This document shows positions 41,901 to 49,093 of a DNA stretch of 55,054 nt, in pieces. The notes under the pieces were generated by a model that was not told where the DNA came from, made no database searches, and saw nothing but the letters and a program-made list of their open reading frames with translations. Position numbers and translations under genes: made by a program. The stretch is from Caulochytrium protostelioides (Eukaryota > Chytridiomycota > Caulochytriomycetes > Caulochytriales > Caulochytriaceae): positions 1-55,054 of the forward strand of contig ML014236.1 of assembly GCA_003615045.1 (NCBI GenBank), given 5' to 3'. The number at the start of each line of letters is the position of its first letter. Position 1 is the first letter of the stretch.

Positions 41901-42313
41901 TGAGTCTTTCGATTCTTGTTGTAATCGAGATGCTCAACGCCGCCAACAGCCTCAGCGAGAACGAAAGTCTGCTGACCTTCCCGGTCTGGAAGAATATGTA
42001 CCTCGTCGGCGCCATCGCCCTTTCGATGGTGCTCCACATCGGGATTCTGTACATCCCCTTCTTCGCCGACATCTTTTCGATTGCGCCGCTCGACCAAGAA
42101 GAGTGGATCGCCGTCATCCTCATCTCGCTGCCGGTCATCGCGATCGACGAGGTTCTCAAGGCCATCTCTCGCTGGTTCGTCGTGCCCCGCACCAACTCCC
42201 AGGCCCTTGAACAACTGGATGCCACCACCAAGCGCGCTGTCGCCAGCGCGTCGCTCGGCGGCCAGAAGCGCATCGCCAAGGAGAGGCGCCCCAGCATCAA
42301 AAAGCACCAGTAA
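38953..42313 (+). CDS. SERCA: SERCA-type P2A calcium ATPase (two exons)
   Basis: Pumps cytosolic Ca2+ into the ER. Exon 1 is 38953-39070 and exon 2 is 39291-42313, joined across a 220-bp intron starting GTAAGT and ending TTCAG; the product has 1046 aa. The junction rebuilds the conserved E-N-A-L-P-E-D segment. Motifs in order: A domain L-T-G-E-P; TM4 calcium site A-A-I-P-E-G-L; phosphorylation site D-K-T-G-T with D351, the same residue number as in rabbit SERCA1; nucleotide-domain K-G-A-P-E; hinge T-G-D-N and [11 protein letters not shown]6 calcium site N-L-V-T-D-G. All key residues are present. The protein ends K-K-H-Q, a canonical KKxx ER-retrieval signal. The gene converges on the 7TM-RGS gene. 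Confidence 0.97.
39071..39290 (+). other. Intron 1 of the SERCA gene
   Basis: GTAAGT donor at 39071 and TTCAG acceptor ending at 39290. A GTGAT about 14 bases before the acceptor could be the branch site. Splicing joins the N-terminal helix region to the first transmembrane part in frame. Confidence 0.9.
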
Positions 42314-42530
42314 ACGCTTGTGTCCTTCTGATCAGCCTCCGCATTGGTGATGCTGCGCGTCCATCCATGCATTCCCTCTTCTCATGAGGTCATTCTTGAC
42401 CGTGTTATGTCCCGCCCATGTCCTGCTCTTTCGTCACTGATGCAAATTGTCTCATCTTAATAAGTGGTTTAGCCGAAGAGATTCAAGGGGAACTCGCGGG
42501 CTCGATGGTCCCAGCCTTGCGTAGCTTTTT

Positions 42531-42565
42531 GAGCCCCTCTTCGAGGGTGGCTCTTATTATTTTTC
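42531..42565 (+). terminator. Stem-loop followed by T-rich run downstream of SERCA
   Basis: GAGCC-CCTC, loop TTC, GAGG-(GT)-GGCTC at 42531-42553, followed by a T-rich stretch. It may aid 3'-end formation of the SERCA transcript; eukaryotic terminators do not require such a structure. Confidence 0.3.
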
Positions 42566-42639
42566 TTTAGAGACTGGCTCGTTTGACGACCCAACATGTC
42601 CACCATGCCTACCATGCTCGTTCGTGCTGCCAGAGGGGT

Positions 42640-42712
42640 CCCTCAAGGGGGCAGTTCGCATTTGTTTTATCGCCGGATGTCGTCTCAAGGGAGAGCCTGT
42701 ATGTTCGTTCAT
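42640..42712 (+). repeat. Solo copy of the dispersed Fanzor-associated 3' element
   Basis: The core TCGTCTCAAGGGAGAGCCTG at about 42678-42697, followed by a TGTTCGTTCATAC-like tail, matches (as reverse complement) the element at 48484-48600 and 53846-53935. The flanking coding part is absent here, so this looks like a solitary transposon end. Confidence 0.6.
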
Positions 42713-42784
42713 ACAATGTCACGTAATATACAGGGGCACTGGTGGAGGTTTCTGGTGGAGGTTTCAGCAGCATGACAAATGAGA

Positions 42785-45511
42785 CTAAGGCATGTTGCTT
42801 GCGATCCGCCGCAAATCTTTGAGGTAGTTGGCATAGATCGTCCGGAAGAGATCGCGGCGCGTGTGCAAGAACAGGTTTGCCTGCTGCGTCTTGAGCGCCA
42901 TAAGCGTGCCCGGAAAATGGGCATCGGCCTGGCGAGACATCTGGTCGGCCCAGAACTCTTTGATCTTTCCCGAGATATTTAACTCGAGCGGCGCACCTGG
43001 CGCGATAAACGTCGCATACAGCTGCGAGAAGGTAACGCCCCCGCGCTCAGTCGAGTTGAGCATCGCCGGCGAGACTTCTAAAAACCGTACCATCTCCTGC
43101 GCGAACCCGCGCCGCAGAAGCTCCGACACTTGCGCCTGGCCGACTGGATCGTTCCACAGCAGTTCCAGCTGCTCAATCGACTTGAGCTTCATACCGCGCT
43201 TACCCCTTATCGCGCCAGGCGACGCCATCGCCTTCGGCGACCCTGGCGCGCGTGGCGCCGACGGGCTTCCCGGGATCACGGTTAGCGGCGTCGGCGTCAT
43301 TGCCGTCGTCGGCGTGCTTGAGGCCGCCGCGGAAGACAAGGACGTCGTTTTGGCCAGTGGGATCCCCGTCGCTACAGTGGGTGCGGGCACCGAAGAAGCC
43401 GTTGCCGTTGCCGGCGGCACCGTCAGCGCGTCTCGAGGTGTCACGGATCTGGCCGGCACTGCGTCCGGGATCCCCCCACTCTGGGTGCTGCAAAGCTCTT
43501 GGACGGATGCTGCTGCCGACGCTGGCTTGGGCTGCTTGGCGGCGGGCCACCCCAAGTCGAGCGGGACGGCCGTCATGGGCGGCATCACCGGCGCGGAGCC
43601 CATCGCGCCCGGCGCCGTCGTCGCAGCAGCCCCTGACGGCACGTTCTGGTGAATGCTCGTGGACCGCGGAAGCGTCATCGACGCCGGCGCCGACGGGCCC
43701 GTCGAGCTCACGGAGCCCGAGCGTACAGGCACCGGCGGTTTGGGCGGCGGCGACGTCATCATGCCTGGGTGGCCATCCGGCCCCTGCGCCGTGTCCGAGG
43801 GCGTCGGAACCGCGTGGGCAGGGCCGGGACTGGCGAGCGATGGCGCGGCGGCACCATTCAGCGAGGGCAGCATCGCGGCGCCGGCATCGATCGCCGAGAT
43901 GCCTGCCGCCATGCTGCTGTACCGCGGCGAGGTCGGCGACGTTGTGTGGCCCGAGCGCGGGGGCAGCGCCATCCCCGACGGATCGACATAGAGCGCGCCG
44001 ATCACGGGCACCGGGCCGGCGTGCGAGGCGGTGCCGGCCGGCCCCGCGGACAAGAGCACGGCGGCCTGATATGGCAGGGACGGGGTCCAGGGCGAAGCGT
44101 GCGTCGGCGTGCCGATCTCGTCGTGGGAGGTCATGGGCGCGGAGCCCATCACGCCGGGGGTAGGCTCGACGGTCGTCTTCTTGACATCACCGGCCGCGAG
44201 CGCATCGGCGCTGGCGTCGACGGGCGTCGAGCCGTCGTCCTCGGGCGCCGCGAGATGAGGGCCGCCCTCCTCGACATCAACCATGAACCCACCGCGGGCC
44301 TGGAAGAGGTGCTCCACCAGCAGTCCCACCAAAATTCCGACATCGACAATGACGGCGACGAGCAGCGTCACTAGCAGGAGCGTGATTGAGGTGGCGACGC
44401 GGGATTCGGCGAGGAAGGTCGCACCTGAGGCCATCAGCAGCGCTGCGACGGTTGTGCGCGCCATGCAGAGCTCGAACATGAACCCCCCATTGTTCATCGC
44501 GACCAGCGGTAGCGCTCCAGCGGTGAGCGGCAACTGCGTCGCCGGCACCACAATCAAGACGACGCCGAGTGCGATGTTGCCGCGCAGGGTGGGCGCGAGC
44601 GCGAGCAGCGTTGTCGCGCGGTACACGTCGCCGCCGACCTGCGACCACGTGATGAGCGTAGCAAGCCCGGCGCAGAGAAGGCCATAGAACCCCGTGCGCA
44701 GGGCCCAGGCAAGCCACTGCGAGCGCTTGCGGGCGGACGCGATCTCATCGCGGGAATTGACGACGCCGCGGTAGTACACGTGGCCCTTCTCGGTCCCCGT
44801 GATCGGCTGGAACGACGCCGGTGCTGCGATGGCGTTTGCCTCGCGGATCTTGGGCTGCGACGCGCCGTGACGAGTGTCGGTGTCGCTGGCGGACGCGCCG
44901 TGAGCGCCGCGCAGCTGCGTGAAGAGGCGCACACGCACGCGGCCGAGCTGGGAGCGCTTGCCCGAGGCGCCTGCGTTGAGCGCTCCGGACTGGGCAATCG
45001 AGCGCAGCCTCAGAAAATCGCGGGTCTGCTGGAGCTGCGCCGTCGCAGGGTCGCCCGAAAAGAACGTAAGCGCGCGGGCATATGCCTGGAGCCCCGAGCG
45101 GCGCGCGGCATGCGCTCCCCAGTATAGATCGGCCCGACCAAAGAGCGCGAGCGATCGAGTCACATTGAGCGTCAGGAAGACGGCCAGCAGAAACATCAGC
45201 ATGGTATACCACGGCTGGAAGAGATGGTGCATGGCTGCCGTCGACGAGTCCGACGCCAAGAACATGGGCGTCAGGATCCAGCAGGTGCCGCCGAGGGCCC
45301 AGAGCTCAAAGACCCAAAGCAACGGCGACCGCGCAGCGATCGTGGGCACGTGGCCATACAGCGTGAGAAGCAGCGTCGCGGTCGGGATCAGCGCTGCGGC
45401 CACAATGAGCAGGGCGAGCGCTAGGCCGGACGGTGCCGGGTTCTGCAAGTAGCCGAGCGCTACCGCCATTTGCTCGGCCGCCGAGAGGTGGCTCGACAGC
45501 GGGACTGTCAT
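42785..45511 (-). CDS. Seven-transmembrane protein with C-terminal RGS domain
   Basis: 908 aa from ATG 45511. Seven hydrophobic segments are visible: about residues 27-50, 63-85, 95-122 and, after a cytosolic loop of roughly 140 residues, four more between about 265 and 395 (A-L-R-T-G-F-Y-G-L-L-C, L-G-V-V-L-I-V-V, T-V-A-A-L-L-M-A, L-V-T-L-L-V-A-V-I-V). A low-complexity linker follows (about 410-770). An RGS domain lies at about 775-900: L-L-R-R-G-F-A-Q-E-M-V-R-F, T-F-S-Q-L-Y-A-T-F-I, L-E-L-N-I-S-G-K-I. RGS domains speed GTP hydrolysis by G-alpha subunits. The 7TM-plus-RGS layout is known from plant AtRGS1 and fungal GprK-like receptors, so this is probably a plasma-membrane sensor that turns off G-protein signalling. 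The ligand is unknown. Confidence 0.85.
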   Translation of the reverse strand: MTVPLSSHLSAAEQMAVALGYLQNPAPSGLALALLIVAAALIPTATLLLTLYGHVPTIAARSPLLWVFELWALGGTCWILTPMFLASDSSTAAMHHLFQPWYTMLMFLLAVFLTLNVTRSLALFGRADLYWGAHAARRSGLQAYARALTFFSGDPATAQLQQTRDFLRLRSIAQSGALNAGASGKRSQLGRVRVRLFTQLRGAHGASASDTDTRHGASQPKIREANAIAAPASFQPITGTEKGHVYYRGVVNSRDEIASARKRSQWLAWALRTGFYGLLCAGLATLITWSQVGGDVYRATTLLALAPTLRGNIALGVVLIVVPATQLPLTAGALPLVAMNNGGFMFELCMARTTVAALLMASGATFLAESRVATSITLLLVTLLVAVIVDVGILVGLLVEHLFQARGGFMVDVEEGGPHLAAPEDDGSTPVDASADALAAGDVKKTTVEPTPGVMGSAPMTSHDEIGTPTHASPWTPSLPYQAAVLLSAGPAGTASHAGPVPVIGALYVDPSGMALPPRSGHTTSPTSPRYSSMAAGISAIDAGAAMLPSLNGAAAPSLASPGPAHAVPTPSDTAQGPDGHPGMMTSPPPKPPVPVRSGSVSSTGPSAPASMTLPRSTSIHQNVPSGAAATTAPGAMGSAPVMPPMTAVPLDLGWPAAKQPKPASAAASVQELCSTQSGGIPDAVPARSVTPRDALTVPPATATASSVPAPTVATGIPLAKTTSLSSAAASSTPTTAMTPTPLTVIPGSPSAPRAPGSPKAMASPGAIRGKRGMKLKSIEQLELLWNDPVGQAQVSELLRRGFAQEMVRFLEVSPAMLNSTERGGVTFSQLYATFIAPGAPLELNISGKIKEFWADQMSRQADAHFPGTLMALKTQQANLFLHTRRDLFRTIYANYLKDLRRIASNMP

Positions 45512-46457
45512 TGCGGCGACGGCGTCCGCAGCGGCGGTGGCGGCGGCACCCAGTTAGCAGCCCGTCGGTGGGTGCCCACGCGGCGTGTGCGGAGTTACGG
45601 GTAGCGCGCGCTCGGCAGCTGCAGATTGCGGGGAGCATGCAGGTCCCGCTCGGGCCCCAATCCCAGCGCGCGCAAAGGAGGCCTGAAAGGGAGGGTGTGG
45701 CACACACACGCCACCAACGCTTGCTTTGCCGATCCTTGCGGAGGGGTTGCGACACACAAAAAGAAAGGACAAAAAGAGGACAAATGGCAGGGTCTTGGGG
45801 AAGCCGGCGATGGATGCGGATGTAGCAATGGGACGTCGACTCGTCTACGAGATCCGCCGCATCGATATCGCGACTGGGGTTGATGGGGAAGCTTGTCGCA
45901 CGGCGTAAGAAACAATCACAAGCTAGCGGTGTGTGCGTGAGAGCGAGAGTGGCATGATCAGCTGGTCGAAACCTGGTGGTGGCGCACGTGCCTCGATGGC
46001 TACGAAGGCCGTATGAGCGATTCGGGAAACGGATAATGGATGATAGATGACGTGAAAAACGCTATTGGGTATACCGCGTCGCCCATGCAAAAAAAGGGAA
46101 TAGGGGGGCCAAAAGGGTTATCCGTTGAGCGTTAATAGCGTAGGTTCGGATGGAGCAAGGGCATCCGAGCATCGAAGGACAACAGTAGGTCGAGGCGCGG
46201 ACAAGCTGAGGCCGTAACGTGGCCGAGGCGACACGAAATCACAAGCCCGTCCGAAGCCGCGACGAGACTCGAGCACAGCATAGACGATGGCGCGTGGGGC
46301 AAAGCGAAGGCACGCGTCATGCATGCGGCCTGTGTATAGCAGGAGGGCGCGCCGGATCGATGGCGACCCGAAAGAGTTGCTGGGATGTCCCGTAAGTCGC
46401 ATGAGCCTGCAGCAAGATGCTCATGTCCAGGGCTGCGTCGAGTCAGCAGCCTCGCCC

Positions 46458-46532
46458 CGCTTGTTCGGGCCTGCTCGGACTCCCTCGAGCTTGTTCGGAC
46501 CTGTTCGGGCTCGTTCGGGCTCGCTCGAGCTT
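46458..46532. repeat. Imperfect TTCGGGCCTG / TTCGGACTC decamer array
   Basis: About seven degenerate units around the word TTCGG or CTCGAG, next to the CATGC array. Confidence 0.6.
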
Positions 46533-46535
46533 TGC

Positions 46536-46577
46536 CGTGCCATGCCATGCCATGCCATGCCATGCCATGCCATGCAC
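46536..46577. repeat. (CATGC)n pentanucleotide repeat
   Basis: Eight near-perfect CATGC units, intergenic. Confidence 0.9.
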
Positions 46578-47308
46578 CATAGCAGATCAGAAGACCTGAT
46601 GCATGCGCCTCCGGCCGGGCGTAGGCATCGGCCCCTCATATGGGTTGGTCAGCGATGCGTGGCAGGCGCTGCAGCCAGTCGCATGCAATGGGGGAGCACC
46701 ACGCATCCATCACCGTTCATCAAACATGAGCGCTCCGCACGCCCGGCCGTCCTTCCTGCCGCCCCTGCTGTGTCGATTGCCCGCACGGGAGCCTTGTTGG
46801 CCGATCCCCGGATGCTATAGCATCGCGGTGGTGAATCATGGATCGGCATCCATGCTTCACCACCGCGAGCGAGCGATGTCCAGGTGACCGAGACCCGGCG
46901 CATCGCGTCCGACGCGCGGTCGGGTCCCGTTCGATTAGGCACCGCGCGTGGTGGCCGGGGGTCTTTCCGACTCCCAACGACGCATCCTCTCGCAGATCCC
47001 GGCCTGGGGCGCGTGCGGGTTACGCGTCTGCCCTCCGCCGCAGCAGGCCCCCCACAGCAGGCCCGTCGGCAGGCAGGCACGTCCTCGCGCATTGTGATGA
47101 GGCCTGCGGAGGTATGCCCGCATCGCTTCACCTCTTGTCGTGGGGCGGGGAGCGTGCCGTCCTCTTCCCGCGTCATCCCGACTCCGACTCCGACGCTGAC
47201 GTGGGCGCCGACTCCGACGATAATAGCAGCGCATGAGCAATGTGAGGCCATAACACATGCCGGTACACGGCCGATGACTGCCCCCGCCTGGATGGTTGGA
47301 GAGTATCG

Positions 47309-47314
47309 ACGTTG

Positions 47315-47345
<31 letters not shown>

Positions 47346-47346
47346 A
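47309..47346. repeat. (CTG)n triplet tract
   Basis: About twelve CTG/TTG triplets in intergenic DNA. Confidence 0.85.
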
Positions 47347-47904
47347 GACGACGACGATGCCTCAAAGAAAGCGGCCAGACCCGAACGCTGACGGACGATG
47401 CGGGCGGATCATGTCCAGACCTTGAGACGTCGGCGATTCGTCGTGATCTGTCGATCTGCGATCTGTGGGTCATCGCTCCGACGCGGTGGGTTAGCGCGGT
47501 CGGTTGATCGGAGACATGGCGGCGTTTAAAACGGTGGAGGGAAGGCGCAGCGCAGACCGAGCCCGCTTCGATGACTTGGGCCTGCGATCCGAACGGGTGA
47601 AGCGTGGAACACTGCATTGCTCATCGCATGGCTCGGTTGAGCGGCGGGGCCCAGGGCACTTCCCAACGGCCTTCGCCAATCGCGACGGTTTCGAGTCATG
47701 GGCTCGCGGCGGGACCCTCCAGACCACCCTGCGAAGTGATCCGCCAACACCACCCAAGGACGGCAGAGGACTTTAGGGGAACCTGCGGCTGGTGCCGGTC
47801 TCGCGCCGTCTTCATGGGCATCCAAGTGGCTCACCCCATGGAGAGCCGACCCACACAGGGCCACCGTCGGGGTCTTATCGATATCGAGTATACCGAGTCA
47901 AGGC

Positions 47905-48045
47905 TCACCCCGATCTTCGGTGGCGCCCCCTAGGGGTCTCCCCCGAAGCAGACTCGCTTTCGGTTCAGTATCGGATGACTTGGCCGACCTTGGGCTGCCA
48001 CCGGGTTGGCTCCGGGTGGCGGCACCGCGCTATCGGTCTGGCGGG
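47905..48045 (-). repeat. 3' flank of Fanzor-like relic A (shared downstream element)
   Basis: Downstream (leftwards) of the relic's C-terminal motif the words AGGGG-TCTCCC, AGCAGACTCGC and TATCGGATGACTTGG align with those at 48560-48625 and 53900-53965, indicating the same transposon 3' end. Confidence 0.55.
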
Positions 48046-48478
48046 TCAGACCCGACAGCGTCGGATATTCGACGCGGCAATGAGGTCGCGGTTCACCAAC
48101 TTGCCGTGGGTGGCTTCAATGGCGTTGGTAGCTTCATACCACAGCCAGCCACGAACCGCGGTCTCCTGGCGCCGGTGTTGACCGGGTTTCAGGACCACAG
48201 TCGTCTGGGCCTCAACCAGGGTCTTGCGGGCCGGGATGGCCGGCGTCGGCGCGGCCGCGGGAACACCCGCGCGAGCACGGCGGGGCGGGTTGACCCGCGT
48301 CGGCGCCGTCGAGCGAGCGCTCGCCCCACGCATGCGGACCGGATTCACGGCCGCAGGCGCGGTGTGGGCAACGCTTGTCCGGGACGCGCGAGCGATCGGC
48401 ACCTGCGTCGAGTCCCGGGTTTCACCTTCGTCAGGATCCCGTTGGATCCTGGGGTCGTCCGGAACTCGTCGACCATCA
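48046..48478 (-). pseudogene. Fanzor-like (eukaryotic TnpB-type) nuclease relic A, C-terminal part
   Basis: On the minus strand V-D-E-F-R-T-T is encoded at 48473-48453 (E at 48467-48465) and N-R-D-L-I-A-A-S-N-I-R-R-C further on (D at 48087-48085), preceded by G-W-L-W-Y-E-A-T-N. These match the RuvC-II glutamate motif (V-D-E-x-x-T-S/T) and RuvC-III aspartate motif (N-R-D-x-N-A-A-x-N-I) of Fanzor/TnpB proteins. Both catalytic residues survive in this copy, but the two motifs are in different frames, and a nine-A run just before the first motif also breaks the frame. The RuvC-I half is missing, so the gene is dead. Two related copies at 53.9-54.8 kb support the assignment. An Arg/Pro/Ala-rich insert separates the motifs here compared with copy C. 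Confidence 0.65.
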
Positions 48479-48483
48479 TTTTT

Positions 48484-48650
48484 TTTTAACCAACGTACAA
48501 ACAGACAGGCTCCCCCTTGAGACGACCAGGCACGAACGCCATGCCCTCCCGGATGCCACCAAGGGGCACTCCCACAGAGGCAGTCCGCGTTCGATGTATC
48601 GCTGAATGAGCTGGCTAACCACGGGCTGCAACGTGGCTGTCAAGTTTGAG
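48484..48650 (-). repeat. Isolated 3' end of another Fanzor-like element
   Basis: In minus orientation a GCAGCCCGTGGTTAGCCAGC-like segment (48602-48640) is followed by CCCCTTGGTGGCATCC and GGTCGTCTCAAGGGGGAGCC (48509-48570). The same order occurs after the C-terminal motif of copy B near 53.85-53.99 kb. It is placed immediately upstream of relic A, so two element pieces are in tandem. Confidence 0.6.
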
Positions 48651-49093
48651 TGGCTCCACAACCGCCGTTTCCCCCATACATTTTGTATGGGGGAAGAGGA
48701 ACCTCCGTGGCCCTTCCATTCGCCCAGTTTTTCTTCCGAGGTGAGATCCCACGAGGTGACCCTCTGACTTCTCGTCTCACACATGCCGAGATCCCACTGG
48801 TGCCTCGGCCGTCTGACCCTGTCTGGTCAGTACGGGTTCGCCCATTCCAAAGCAGATGAGAAAACATGAAATGGAGAGATACAAAGCAATGATAATTCAC
48901 CGACGGCGTTTTGCGAAAAGCGATCCATGAAAAAAAAGGAAAAAAAATAAATCGAGGGGGTTCATGAGGAGAACGAGAGAAAGGTTCTTGGTCAACAAAA
49001 ACCGATGCGCTGGATATGAGTCGAATGGTATGAAAAAAAAGGAAAACAATAAGGAGAGCAAGGAGCATACTAACAAGCATGAGGCACACAGCC
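48651..49093. other. 3' flank of the fasciclin gene
   Basis: A/T-rich, with two A-runs (about 48928-48950 and 49033-49042), consistent with 3' untranslated and terminator DNA of the minus-strand fasciclin gene. Apart from the hairpin nothing else was recognised. Confidence 0.5.
48669..48695. repeat. Perfect 12-bp inverted repeat with 3-base loop
   Basis: TTCCCCCATACA, loop TTT, TGTATGGGGGAA. It stands just outside the isolated Fanzor-like 3' end and between it and the fasciclin gene. It could be a transposon end, an RNA hairpin or a recent palindromic insertion. Confidence 0.8.

Larger units (their letters stand above)
42314..42784. other. Convergent 3' region of SERCA and 7TM-RGS genes
   Basis: Relatively A/T-rich. 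Holds CTTAATAAGT near 42454, a stem-loop followed by a T-rich run, and a fragment of a dispersed element, listed next. Confidence 0.5.
45512..47904. other. 2.4 kb intergenic region
   Basis: No intact gene was recognised. It contains a TTCGG-type decamer array at 46458-46532, a CATGC pentamer array at 46536-46577, and a CTG triplet tract at 47309-47346. Open frames of 200-320 codons at 46649-47617 are Arg/Cys-rich by-products of composition. The part at 47500-47904 may belong to the 3' flank of the Fanzor relic. Confidence 0.45.

Noticed and set aside
47504-47904. Possible further coding part of Fanzor-like relic A or a separate gene
   Set aside because: Frames on both strands lack the expected motifs and lie after the C-terminal end of the relic; only weak similarity of the 3' element was seen.
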